64,000 nucleotides of DNA, taken from assembly GCA_947495125.1 (NCBI GenBank), contig CANLXL010000003.1, forward strand, positions 248,001 to 312,000. The letters are read 5' to 3'. Every line of letters starts with the position of its first letter. Within the stretch, counting starts at the first letter, position 1. The notes beneath the pieces are model-generated. The model had not been told where the DNA came from. It ran no database searches and worked only from the letters and a program-made list of their open reading frames with translations. Positions 24,411-32,938 of this stretch are shown here, piece after piece. Made by a program: the position numbers and the translations under genes. Source of the DNA: an uncultured Flaviramulus sp. (GTDB lineage Bacteria > Bacteroidota > Bacteroidia > Flavobacteriales > Flavobacteriaceae).

Positions 24411-25327
24411 AAAAAACCATAAGAACGCCTGAAAATAGATTTGAAAATTTACAAGGCTATAATTTCTCAAGTAACTATCTAGATGTGGAAAAAGGGTTAC
24501 GGATGCACTACCTTGACGAAGGCACAACAAACAGCCCTGTTGTTTTATTACTTCACGGAGAACCAAGCTGGTCGTATCTCTATCGAAAAATGATACCTGG
24601 GCTTTCAAAGGACTTTCGCGTCATTGCTCCTGATCTAATTGGTTTTGGTAAGTCTGATAAATTTGTAAATCGACAGGATTACACATACCAAAAACACATA
24701 GACTGGATTACAACTTTTATCAAAAAACTTGATCTTAAAAACATTATTCTTTTTTGTCAGGATTGGGGCGGGCTAACGGGCTTAAGAATTATAACAGAAA
24801 TGGATGATCGCTTTTCAATGGTCATTGCATCAAATACGACATTACCAACGGGCAAAACGCCAATCCCGGAAAGTTTTTTGAATTGGAGGGCATATTCACA
24901 ACATTCTGCGAGTTTTAACATCGGTAAAATTTTAGACATGGGCACCTTACAACCGTTATCCGAGGCCGTTATTACAGCTTACAATGCACCCTTTCCCTCG
25001 GAAGACTATAAAGCAGGAGCAAGAATTTTTCCAACTTTAGTGCCTATAGATCCGGATGATTCGGAATCTATTAAAAACCATCAAGCCTGGGAGAAGCTAA
25101 AACAATGGCACAAACCCTTCTTAACCATTTTTGGAGATGAAGATGATATTATGCGCGGTGCTGAAAAAGCATTTCAAAAAATGATTCCCGGAGCACATGG
25201 ACAAAATCACATGATATTAAATGCGGGACATTTTATTCAGGAGGAAAAAGGTGAAGAACTTGCAGACCTAGTAATAGCATTTTACAATAATAATAGTGCC
25301 AGCACTGAATCAATGAAGTCAATCTAA
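24407..25327 (+). CDS. Haloalkane dehalogenase-like alpha/beta hydrolase (HLD-I type)
   Basis: This 306-residue alpha/beta hydrolase has the dehalogenase layout. HGEPSWSYLYRKM gives the oxyanion region, Asp119 in the nucleophile elbow FCQDWGG is followed by Trp120, a halide-stabilising residue, and His275 (NAGHFIQEE) is the base. The acid is probably Asp246 (IFGDEDDIM), as in the HLD-I (DhlA) subfamily. It should hydrolyse carbon-halogen bonds to an alcohol and halide. Alternative alpha/beta hydrolase activities cannot be ruled out. It overlaps the DinB gene and has no signal peptide. Confidence 0.86.
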   Translation: MKKTIRTPENRFENLQGYNFSSNYLDVEKGLRMHYLDEGTTNSPVVLLLHGEPSWSYLYRKMIPGLSKDFRVIAPDLIGFGKSDKFVNRQDYTYQKHIDWITTFIKKLDLKNIILFCQDWGGLTGLRIITEMDDRFSMVIASNTTLPTGKTPIPESFLNWRAYSQHSASFNIGKILDMGTLQPLSEAVITAYNAPFPSEDYKAGARIFPTLVPIDPDDSESIKNHQAWEKLKQWHKPFLTIFGDEDDIMRGAEKAFQKMIPGAHGQNHMILNAGHFIQEEKGEELADLVIAFYNNNSASTESMKSI

Positions 25328-25356
25328 TTACTTTTTTCAAATCGTTACAACTAAAA

Positions 25357-25980
25357 ATGAAAACCGATTTTTTAATACAATGTTACCCCAACCTTGAAAA
25401 GGGTTTGCTTCAGGACATAGAAAAGTATGCCATATTAAAGTCCTTCATCACTGATGAATATATCGTCAAGCAAGGACAACATATTCGGTTTCTACCCATA
25501 ATCCGGAAGGGTTGTGTTAAAGTTTTTTGTAGCGAAGAATCCATAGACTTTCTGCTATATTTTATAAAATCAGGAGAATCCTGTATTTATAGTTTTGCAC
25601 ATACCGACCAGTCTAAGCCCGCCGAGTTCTCGGCTAAAGCCGAAACCGATTGCGAATTACTGCTACTTCCTATAGATAAAGTTAGCCTTTGGTTAAAAAA
25701 ATTTCCATCCTTAACCGGAATCATTATTGGTAACTACAAGAAGCATTATAATGACTTACTCGATACCACTAAACAGATCATCTGCCATAACCTTGAGGAT
25801 CGATTATTAGATTATCTTAAAACGAAATCTGAACTCAGTGCTTCGGTTTATTTAAAACTGTCCCACCAAAACATTGCAGATGATTTAGGTACATCCAGAG
25901 AAGTTATTTCCCGTTTAATGAAAAAACCAAGTGTAAAAGAAAACGTAAAACAAGAGGGGCGAAAGATAAAAATACTCTAA
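25357..25980 (+). CDS. Crp/Fnr family transcriptional regulator
   Basis: This 207-residue regulator has an N-terminal beta-roll (YIVKQGQHIRFLPIIRKGCVKVF) and a C-terminal HTH (LKLSHQNIADDLGTSREVISRLMKK). It resembles bacteroidetal Crp/Fnr proteins that respond to oxygen, NO or oxidants without the classical FeS cysteines. It is divergent from the copy at 21755. A near-perfect palindrome starts immediately after its stop codon, ahead of the heme-protein gene. That gene is the probable target. Confidence 0.87.
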   Translation: MKTDFLIQCYPNLEKGLLQDIEKYAILKSFITDEYIVKQGQHIRFLPIIRKGCVKVFCSEESIDFLLYFIKSGESCIYSFAHTDQSKPAEFSAKAETDCELLLLPIDKVSLWLKKFPSLTGIIIGNYKKHYNDLLDTTKQIICHNLEDRLLDYLKTKSELSASVYLKLSHQNIADDLGTSREVISRLMKKPSVKENVKQEGRKIKIL

Positions 25981-25996
25981 AGTAACATATGTCACT
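25981..25996. promoter_or_regulatory. Crp/Fnr-like palindrome before the heme-protein gene
   Basis: AGTAACATATGTCACT is a 16-base palindrome with one mismatched pair. It has the Bacteroidota Crp/Fnr-type core ACATATGT. It lies between the regulator stop and the small heme-protein ATG at 26049. Confidence 0.62.
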
Positions 25997-26048
25997 GTTT
26001 CCGATATCAGCAAGTCTTAGTTTTGTAATTTAACCTAAAATAAAAATC

Positions 26049-26288
26049 ATGTCAGATCAAACACAATTAATTCCAGGGAATTCTTTAATCACGAATACAC
26101 CGGAAGCAGGTCGTGCTCTAGCCGTAAAAATTGCAAGATTAACCATCAAAATAACACAACCCGATGCCGAGGTTAGGGATAAATTGCGTCCCGTGTATGC
26201 CAACGATGCAGCGATGCTAATTGCCATAGGACAAACCGTAGCCATGGAGTTTGCTACCATTGCTAAGGCAAATAATTATTGGAAATAG
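26049..26288 (+). CDS. Hexameric tyrosine-coordinated heme protein (HTHP)
   Basis: This 79-residue protein matches HTHP, a small hexamer with six hemes that shows catalase and peroxidase activity. The pattern LITNTPEAGRALAVKIARLTIK, TQPDAEVRDKLRPVYANDA and VAMEFATIAKANNYW fits from start to end. Tyr50 in RPVYAND is the expected axial heme ligand. No signal peptide is present, although some relatives are exported. It follows a Crp/Fnr gene and its palindromic site, pointing to redox-stress control. Identification is by recalled pattern and not by search. Confidence 0.8.
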   Translation: MSDQTQLIPGNSLITNTPEAGRALAVKIARLTIKITQPDAEVRDKLRPVYANDAAMLIAIGQTVAMEFATIAKANNYWK

Positions 26289-26374
26289 ATTTAATCTAAG
26301 ATCATCACCTATTTATTACTTCCTTCAATTAAAATCCTTAACTTTATTTCGCATAGGATATACGTTGCGCTAAT

Positions 26375-26758
26375 ATGAACAAGGAAAATATTATAGGAGC
26401 CCTTTTTGATAAATTTTCTGAAATTAGATATGCCGCCTTATATATTGAAGGTGAACTGGTGTTCAAGCAAAGGGAAAGCATGGCAGATAGCTCTTCATCA
26501 GAAACAGACAAGTTCGAAGAGCTATTGGTTAATCCAACACTACTGAAGTTGGCAAGTCAAAGAGGAAATATTGATTGTGGAGGACTCAATTATTTGATTA
26601 TCGGTTACGGAAATTTTTATCAGCTGGTAAAATCAATCCCAAATGGGCATATTTCGATATGCCTTGAGCACCATTCAGACCTGAATAGGTTGCCGGATCA
26701 GATTTTTCGCTTTTTGAAGGACCATTTTAGCGGATTGCTATTTAAAGCATTAAACTAA
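26375..26758 (+). CDS. Hypothetical protein with a roadblock-like pattern
   Basis: This 127-residue cytosolic protein starts with a helix and strand (GALFDKFSEIRYAALYIEGELVFKQRE), then LNYLIIGYGNFYQLVKSIPNGHISICLEHHSD and a terminal helix. The strand-helix order resembles a roadblock/profilin-like small fold, but sequence similarity is weak and I do not assign a family. The next gene begins on the base after its stop codon, so both are one operon. Confidence 0.62.
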   Translation: MNKENIIGALFDKFSEIRYAALYIEGELVFKQRESMADSSSSETDKFEELLVNPTLLKLASQRGNIDCGGLNYLIIGYGNFYQLVKSIPNGHISICLEHHSDLNRLPDQIFRFLKDHFSGLLFKALN

Positions 26759-27562
26759 ATGAAAACCAAGAGTCTCTTTTATAGAAAGATGTTTTTAGTT
26801 TCAGTAGCACTGTTGTTACTAAATGACTTCTATCTCAAAGCGCAATTTCATAATTATTTTACCGGGAAACTTTCTGATTTTGTAGGTCTTTTTGCTTTCC
26901 CGTATTTCTTTAGTGTCTTATTTAAAAAGAAAATTAAACTCATTTATATACTTACAGGAGTTTTATTCATTTTTTGGAAAAGCAGCACTTCTCAGTTTTT
27001 TATAGATCATTTTAACGAATTGGGTATAGGGCTTTATAGGGTTGTAGACTATTCCGATGCAATGGCATTATTCATTTTACCAATTTCCTATCAGTACAGA
27101 ATTAAACGACTGGTTAATATAAACACTATTAAATGGCTTCCAAAACCAATAATAATTGGAATCTCGCTTTTCGCTTTTGTCGCCACAACACTGCTCACAG
27201 AATATGGCGAACTCAACTTAAAATCGAACTATCAGGTTGAATTAGAAACCTCTAAGGACAGTGTTTTGATGAAACTGCCTAACACCTATAAGGTGAATAA
27301 TGACTCGAGGTATCAAACTCTAATTCATATCCCCAAAAAACGGTCTCAGGTTATAATAACTCTCGAAATTTTAGAAATAGAACACCACAAAACCCTTATC
27401 AGATTAGACAGTATCAAAGGCTATAATACCAGAGCCTCAGGCTTGTTTTTTGGAGGCGTTAAGAAAAAACATGTCACATATGTGAAAAATTTGAAATTGG
27501 AAGATTTTGAGCAACTCTTTATCGAACAGAAAATAAATGAGTTGAAAAAAACCAGCAATTGA
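26759..27562 (+). CDS. Membrane protein of unknown function
   Basis: This 267-residue protein has four or five hydrophobic helices in its first 150 residues (from MFLVSVALLLLNDFYLKA, through FYFTGKLSDFVGLFAFPYFFSVLF-like segments, to IIIGISLFAFVATTLL), then a soluble C-terminal domain of about 110 residues, basic and beta-prone. A motif GKLSDFVGLF with an Asp inside the membrane part is notable and shared with other Bacteroidota proteins I recall only as hypothetical. It directly follows the small gene upstream. Confidence 0.65.
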   Translation: MKTKSLFYRKMFLVSVALLLLNDFYLKAQFHNYFTGKLSDFVGLFAFPYFFSVLFKKKIKLIYILTGVLFIFWKSSTSQFFIDHFNELGIGLYRVVDYSDAMALFILPISYQYRIKRLVNINTIKWLPKPIIIGISLFAFVATTLLTEYGELNLKSNYQVELETSKDSVLMKLPNTYKVNNDSRYQTLIHIPKKRSQVIITLEILEIEHHKTLIRLDSIKGYNTRASGLFFGGVKKKHVTYVKNLKLEDFEQLFIEQKINELKKTSN

Positions 27563-27623
27563 TTGCACTATGGATACCCTATAGCATAAGTAACACTTCA
27601 AATAAAATTATTAACTTTAAATC

Positions 27624-28511
27624 ATGCTAAGTAAAAAAAACATTTTGATGTTACCCCTTCTTTACTTCTTATTGGCATGTCTATCCAGCCCGAAACAAAA
27701 TACCCAGAATACCAGTCCTTTGAGATATCATACCACTCAAGACTCATCAATGACCGATGCACTAAAAATCGCTTACACCGGCAATATGGGTGTATGTATT
27801 GAGCACGGCGATAAAACAGTCATTATAGATGGGTTACACGAGTTTTACAATAAGGCATACCTATATCCTACACCGGGGATGGTCACTGAATTAATTCAAG
27901 GAAAATTTAAGAACTTCTCATCCATAGAATGTTGTCTATTCACACACCTTCACGGAGATCATTTTAGTGGTAACTATTCGAAAAAGTTTTTGGAATACAA
28001 TAAAGAAAGCATCATAGCAGGATCTTATCAAATAAGGGAAGGTATTGAGGCTCTACTTTCCAAAACTGATAGCATCCCTCGCAGGATTAATGTTGTTCCG
28101 TATGACAACAACCCGCACATTATAGAAAAATCCGGTATTAAAATAACGGCGATACAGTGTGACCATTCTAGTCCGAAACGACATGGTAAAACCCAAAATA
28201 TAGCATATGTGGTTTCCATAAATGATTATAACATACTTCATGTTGGAGACACCGATTGGAATTTAACGCTAAAGCCTTTTAAAGCCCTGGATATTAAAAA
28301 CAAAAAAATCGATGTTGCTGTCCTACCTTATTGGTTGCTATTGGAACCTGAAGCTGCTACTAAAGTTAATACGTTTATTAATCCTAAATATCTTATAGCA
28401 TCTCATATTCCGCCGAATTTTAGTAAACAGTACCAAAAACAATTACGTGATACATTTTCTAACATTACCTTATTAACAAATTTGGGTAAGGTGCACTATT
28501 ATAAAAAATAG
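27624..28511 (+). CDS. MBL-fold metallo-hydrolase, lipoprotein
   Basis: This 295-residue enzyme has a lipoprotein signal (LLYFLLAC) and a metallo-beta-lactamase fold. The metal motif HLHGDH is in CLFTHLHGDHFSGNYS, with later ligands in CDHSSPKRHGKTQN and HVGDTDWN and a final His in IASHIPPNF. The order resembles the UlaG-like subgroup. It lies outside the cytoplasm. The substrate is unknown; UlaG itself hydrolyses ascorbate-6-phosphate lactone. It ends the long plus-strand run and converges with the CBM9 gene, with no clear terminator in the 97-base gap. Confidence 0.84.
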   Translation: MLSKKNILMLPLLYFLLACLSSPKQNTQNTSPLRYHTTQDSSMTDALKIAYTGNMGVCIEHGDKTVIIDGLHEFYNKAYLYPTPGMVTELIQGKFKNFSSIECCLFTHLHGDHFSGNYSKKFLEYNKESIIAGSYQIREGIEALLSKTDSIPRRINVVPYDNNPHIIEKSGIKITAIQCDHSSPKRHGKTQNIAYVVSINDYNILHVGDTDWNLTLKPFKALDIKNKKIDVAVLPYWLLLEPEAATKVNTFINPKYLIASHIPPNFSKQYQKQLRDTFSNITLLTNLGKVHYYKK

Positions 28512-28608
28512 TACAATTAATAGATCTGTTTGATGTCGAAAAAGATTTAAAAAGCGATATACTAAAGATAAGTAAGAACTGTTTTAATTGATGTTATAAG
28601 TTCTCCGT

Positions 28609-29733
28609 TTATTCTATCCAGGTTTTACCGTCCCATCGAATGTATACCATTTTTTCATTAAAACCCTTTTGTTTGGCCTCCCACTTATTATTCATTACAG
28701 AAATTTCCGGATTAAAATTAATTCCCGCGACTTTTAAATCTTCAGATTTTAATTGCTTGTTATTTGAGGCGTATTCGTTATACTCTTTTTGAAAAGCTCT
28801 TTGACGGTAATAAATTTGACGAAGCGCCCATTTTACATCGTCATTTTTATCATCAATAAATGAATCATCTCTTGTTTTACTATCTGAAAATTGTACAAAA
28901 CCCCAAAGTTCAGGTGCATGACACCCGGAGTTTCCGGAGACTACCCAAATCCAATTAAAGTTAGGAAATGGTTTATTCGTTTCAGGATTAACTTTCCTTT
29001 TATATTCGCCATTTGAAATATCGATCTTATGGTTAACACGCATTAAATTAACACGCCATTGCTCCCCGTTTAAGGGCGCTCCTGAGTGGTTAGATAATTC
29101 TTCCATCACTTTCCAGGGAATGGCAAGTTCCAACGTCCATTTATCGTCAATATCACTAGGGTCATTTAGGGTTCCATAAATTTTCACCGCTTTTTTCAAG
29201 CCGTAGACATGCCAAGAGTCAACGACCTTTGGTTTGTCACGATAAGGTCTGGTTAGCATTAAATCCCATACCGTTGTAAGCGCATTCATTTCTATTTCAC
29301 AATAATTATGAGTATCCCCATCAGGATCGATAAAAAGTTCAAAATCATTATTGTGTAAAATGATGTCATCATGGTCTTTTAAAGTAGCCCAAATATGAGG
29401 CTCTACTAATTCTGCAGCAAAATAAAAGTAGTTATCATCCCATAACATTTTTGCCTTCGTGCTATAAAGTGGCGCAGGTTTTTTATCACCTTCCAGGTCA
29501 TTAAATGCCTTTGTCCATTCCACATTTCCCCATTCTCCTTCTGTTAACTCTCCATCTACAGTAACAGGGGTTTCCGTTTTATAGGCTACATACTTTTCCG
29601 GAATAAAAGTAATATCCAATTCTGGGATTTCTGTAAGCACTTTTAAGATTTTCTCTGAAGATGATTTTTGAGTGCAATTATTAAAAAATAAAACAGCTGT
29701 TAACAGTACTAAGGTTTGTTTGTTAAATTTCAT
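28609..29733 (-). CDS. CBM9-like carbohydrate-binding lipoprotein
   Basis: This 374-residue protein has a lipoprotein signal (VLLTAVLFFNNC) and a family-9 carbohydrate-binding-like domain: VTVDGELTEGEWGNVEWTKAF, KAKMLWDDNYFYFAAELVEPHIWAT, then NNDFELFIDPDGDTHNYCEIEMNALTTVWDLML. Calcium or sugar binding and occasionally esterase-like partners are known for this fold. The C-terminal third is helical and ends in WDGKTWIE. It may help surface sugar capture. The next minus-strand gene upstream is the Tat-exported oxidoreductase, separated by a terminator, so it has its own promoter. Confidence 0.82.
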   Translation of the reverse strand: MKFNKQTLVLLTAVLFFNNCTQKSSSEKILKVLTEIPELDITFIPEKYVAYKTETPVTVDGELTEGEWGNVEWTKAFNDLEGDKKPAPLYSTKAKMLWDDNYFYFAAELVEPHIWATLKDHDDIILHNNDFELFIDPDGDTHNYCEIEMNALTTVWDLMLTRPYRDKPKVVDSWHVYGLKKAVKIYGTLNDPSDIDDKWTLELAIPWKVMEELSNHSGAPLNGEQWRVNLMRVNHKIDISNGEYKRKVNPETNKPFPNFNWIWVVSGNSGCHAPELWGFVQFSDSKTRDDSFIDDKNDDVKWALRQIYYRQRAFQKEYNEYASNNKQLKSEDLKVAGINFNPEISVMNNKWEAKQKGFNEKMVYIRWDGKTWIE

Positions 29734-30014
29734 AGATGACGGCTCAAGTTTTATAGATGGTTAAATTTGAAGTGAGAACTAAAAGAATCCTTCAAATTAT
29801 GAAACGTTCAAAAATAAGAAAAAGGAGTCGAATGCTATGTTAATCAAAACGTTATTTAATAAAACGTGGTCAGGAAAAGCATTTTCATAAGAGAGACTAT
29901 TGATTCTAAAATCGTTAAACTCCAGGGTGCCTAAACTTTTAGATCGAAGGCCGGAAAATTGAAAATGTTAATAAAGAAAATAATAATCTGTAATTCGAAA
30001 TTCGTAATAAACTT

Positions 30015-30082
30015 AAGAGGCTCTCTAAAAAGAGTATATTCATCTCATATTAAATATGAAAAACTTTTTTAGAGAGCCTCTT
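30015..30082 (-). terminator. Terminator of the Gfo/Idh/MocA gene
   Basis: A 17-base-pair stem (about 30015-30031 with 30065-30082, built on AAGAGGCTCTCTAAAAA) encloses a 33-base loop, downstream of the oxidoreductase stop. The run is symmetrical, so it could stop transcription from either side. The rest of 29734-30014 is AT-rich with no gene. Confidence 0.75.
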
Positions 30083-30123
30083 TGATATTATAAAGACACA
30101 TTTAAGGCATTCGTAGTCTCGTT

Positions 30124-31578
30124 TTAACCTAAAGAGTAGCCTTCTCTGTAATTGCGTTTAACATATTTATTTGCGGGTTCGAAGTTGGTTATTTTCATAT
30201 TTTCGGCATCCCATAATAATCGTTTTCTTCCGTAGTATTTTGAACCACCCCAAAAACTATCGCTTTTAGCTGCCGGATCGACTTCAAAATACGCTTTTAA
30301 CGCTAAGTTTCCTATTAAAATACTTTCGGTGAAAGGACCGGCATAATCAAAAGAAGAACTGGTTTCTGCATTTCCATATCCTGCCATACAGGCATTAACC
30401 CATTGTATATAATGGCCTTCCGGAACACGCGGTAAGGTTTCTTCAACTTTAATTTGTTCATTCAACGATAAAGGCAAAAGTCTTGGGTTTCTCCCATAAC
30501 AATCGGCTAATAACGTTCCTTTATCTCCAATAAACAGAACGCCACCATCCCAATTTCCTAAAGCTTCATCATCGCCTAACTCATCTGGTCTTTCCGGCAT
30601 TAAACCACCGTCCATCCACGATACTTTGATAGTGCCTTTGCCATCGGTTCTTGGATAACTTAAATGGATTTTACTTGACGTCGGGAAGCTCTTTGGATAA
30701 CTCGCCGCTTGGAATTTCCCTTTAAACGCATCGGCCACACTACATTCTACTTGATTAGGATATAAAATAGGAAGAATTCTGTAAACAGGGTCCATAATAT
30801 GACAAGCCATATCGCCTAGTGCTCCGGTTCCAAAATCGGACCACCCTCGCCAATCAAACGGTAAATACGCATCGTTATAATCCCGCATTTCAGCAGTACC
30901 TAACCATAAATCCCAATTCAATCCTTTAGGGATATCGTGTTTTACAGTTGGTGTTTCAAGAGCCATCGGCCAAATAGCGCGGTTAGTCCAGCATTTAACC
31001 GTATGCACTTCGCCTATTAATCCTGTATCATAAAGCTCTTTCATTTGTCTAACACCATCGCCGGAGCCACCTTGATTACCCATTTGTGTAACCACTTTAT
31101 ACTTTTTGGCAGCCTCGGTAAGCATACGAGCTTCCCAAATATCATGCGTTAGTGGCTTTTGAACATAGACATGTTTTCCCATTTGCATCGCAGCATAGGC
31201 CGCAACAGCATGATTATGATCTGGCGTTGACACTGAAACAGCATCAATATTGTTTCTTTCTTTATCTAGCATTTTCCTAAAGTCATTATAGTATTTAGCC
31301 TTTGGAAAAGCCTCCCGGGATTTCACAGCTTGCCTGTCGTCGACATCGCATAAACCTACAATATTGACATTCGGACTCTTAGCAAATGATGAAATATCAC
31401 TTCGCCCTTTCCCACCTGCACCAATGCCTGCGATGTTAAGTTTGTCGCTTGGAGGTACAAACCCTTGTCCTCCTAATACATGTCGGGGTACTATCATAAC
31501 GCCTGCGGTTACCAACCCTGTCCCTTTTATAAAATCTCTTCTTGAATGCTTACTTACCTGCGACTTCTTTCTAGACAT
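30124..31578 (-). CDS. Tat-exported Gfo/Idh/MocA-family oxidoreductase
   Basis: This 484-residue NAD(P)-dependent dehydrogenase has a twin-arginine signal (SRRDFIKG at 12-19). A Rossmann domain follows (LNIAGIGAGGKGRSDI, then VGLCDVDD). The family's EKP catalytic motif appears as QKP in VYVQKPLTHD, and the second domain includes WDLWLGTAEMRDYNDAYLPFDWRGWSDFGTGALGDMACHIMDP. Members of this exported branch are typical of Bacteroidota and usually process sugars or cyclitols in the periplasm. It stands alone. The gene's sugar is unknown. Confidence 0.88.
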   Translation of the reverse strand: MSRKKSQVSKHSRRDFIKGTGLVTAGVMIVPRHVLGGQGFVPPSDKLNIAGIGAGGKGRSDISSFAKSPNVNIVGLCDVDDRQAVKSREAFPKAKYYNDFRKMLDKERNNIDAVSVSTPDHNHAVAAYAAMQMGKHVYVQKPLTHDIWEARMLTEAAKKYKVVTQMGNQGGSGDGVRQMKELYDTGLIGEVHTVKCWTNRAIWPMALETPTVKHDIPKGLNWDLWLGTAEMRDYNDAYLPFDWRGWSDFGTGALGDMACHIMDPVYRILPILYPNQVECSVADAFKGKFQAASYPKSFPTSSKIHLSYPRTDGKGTIKVSWMDGGLMPERPDELGDDEALGNWDGGVLFIGDKGTLLADCYGRNPRLLPLSLNEQIKVEETLPRVPEGHYIQWVNACMAGYGNAETSSSFDYAGPFTESILIGNLALKAYFEVDPAAKSDSFWGGSKYYGRKRLLWDAENMKITNFEPANKYVKRNYREGYSLG

Positions 31579-31735
31579 AACATTTATCTGTTTTTTATTA
31601 ATAACTTTAACGGTTGTTCAAGATAAATTATTTCTTTGAAATTAACAGAAGGTATTTTAATCTTTTTTGATGTTTCAGAATATCGCAATATCATATCAGA
31701 GCATTCAAAATGGATTTACGCCTTACTTTTTCATA

Positions 31736-32938
31736 CTAAAAAGGTTGTCTGTACCAGGATTCATTTTTGTACATATAAGTTTTGGCGACCCGTTCCCTAT
31801 TATTCAGCTCTAAATAGTTTTGGGTAATATGTTTGCTTCGGTAACCTAATAAATGGAAAAACGATCTGGCAAAAAACTTCGCAATATTTAAATTTAACTT
31901 TAACACGCCTTTTTCCTTTTCCATCCAGGAAATACCGGGAAATAATACGAGCAAGCCATCAATTTTAAAATGTCTTAAAATTGCCGATAACTTTAAAAAG
32001 AACAATTTTATAGGTTTAATAATAAAAAATCCTTCTTCACCTTTAGTTTGATATAGGGGCATAAAAATTAGGCCTTTATGATTAGAATTTATCTCTGTCC
32101 CGTTGCTTACAGCCAGAGCCATCCCTTTTTTTATGGCTTGAAAACTTTTAAACCCTTTATTCATTTTAAAGGTATCCGAAGGCGCTATTTTATGTCGGTG
32201 AATGACTTCAAATACATCACTAATATTTTCGGATTGTTGGTTGAGTCGATTATAATACATAGAAAAATCGATAGCGGCAGACTCCTTTATGACTTCGGTA
32301 AACATCAAGGTTAAATATATAAAGGCAATGCTATTTTGAATGGCACATTCTGCATCGTGTTGCCCCGATTCGAATCCTAAAGACACATAACCAAGTTGGT
32401 TAATATAACTTAATAAGGGACCGTTTAAATATTCTTCTATTCCCAAAACGATTGGGACCGGAAAAAACCGCGAAAACCTACGATTTATTAAAGCGTCATT
32501 TATGGTTATAAACGGCAATGTTTTACTCGATGTGGTGTGCAGGTCAATAAAGTAAAAAGGTCCTGTATTGGTTTTTATTAGGTCATTCAAAATCTCCAAC
32601 AATTCAAGGAGCTCCGTTTCTTCGTAGTTTAAAGATTCCTTTTTTAAAATACACTCTATATGGCTTTCTGTCCAAAGCCGATTTAGATCTGTATCGATAT
32701 ACCTTTGATTTACACCAAGCGCATTCAAGTTTCCTACAATACCGTAAATGGTTCCTCTAACTTCTTTTGGGTCAATCGCCTCCAACACTGCTTTTAAAGC
32801 AAACACGCCCGATGTTTCATTACCATGTATTCCGCCAAAAAAAACAACGGTAGCCCCTTCTTCTAGCCCTTTAACCTTAGCAATTATACGATCTACGCGA
32901 ATTACTTTATTGGTAGCCTTACTATAAATCTTCATCAT
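31736..32938 (-). CDS. AstE/aspartoacylase-family zinc deacylase
   Basis: This 400-residue protein is an M14-like deacylase. The zinc motif GGIHGNETSG and the third ligand region DLHTTSSK are clear, and NLNALGVNQRYIDTDLNRLW carries the carboxylate-binding Arg/Asp. Relatives (succinylglutamate desuccinylase, aspartoacylase) cleave an acyl group from an amino acid. The C-terminal half (from about 230) is less conserved. Its ATG overlaps the TGA of the upstream ligase (ATGA), so the two are a coupled pair, an acylating ligase plus a hydrolase. The exact substrate is not deducible. Confidence 0.82.
   Translation of the reverse strand: MMKIYSKATNKVIRVDRIIAKVKGLEEGATVVFFGGIHGNETSGVFALKAVLEAIDPKEVRGTIYGIVGNLNALGVNQRYIDTDLNRLWTESHIECILKKESLNYEETELLELLEILNDLIKTNTGPFYFIDLHTTSSKTLPFITINDALINRRFSRFFPVPIVLGIEEYLNGPLLSYINQLGYVSLGFESGQHDAECAIQNSIAFIYLTLMFTEVIKESAAIDFSMYYNRLNQQSENISDVFEVIHRHKIAPSDTFKMNKGFKSFQAIKKGMALAVSNGTEINSNHKGLIFMPLYQTKGEEGFFIIKPIKLFFLKLSAILRHFKIDGLLVLFPGISWMEKEKGVLKLNLNIAKFFARSFFHLLGYRSKHITQNYLELNNRERVAKTYMYKNESWYRQPF

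Noticed and set aside
31636-31827. 63-codon plus-strand frame between the minus-strand Gfo/Idh and deacylase genes
   Set aside because: It overlaps the end of the deacylase gene on the other strand and has no recognisable protein pattern or promoter.
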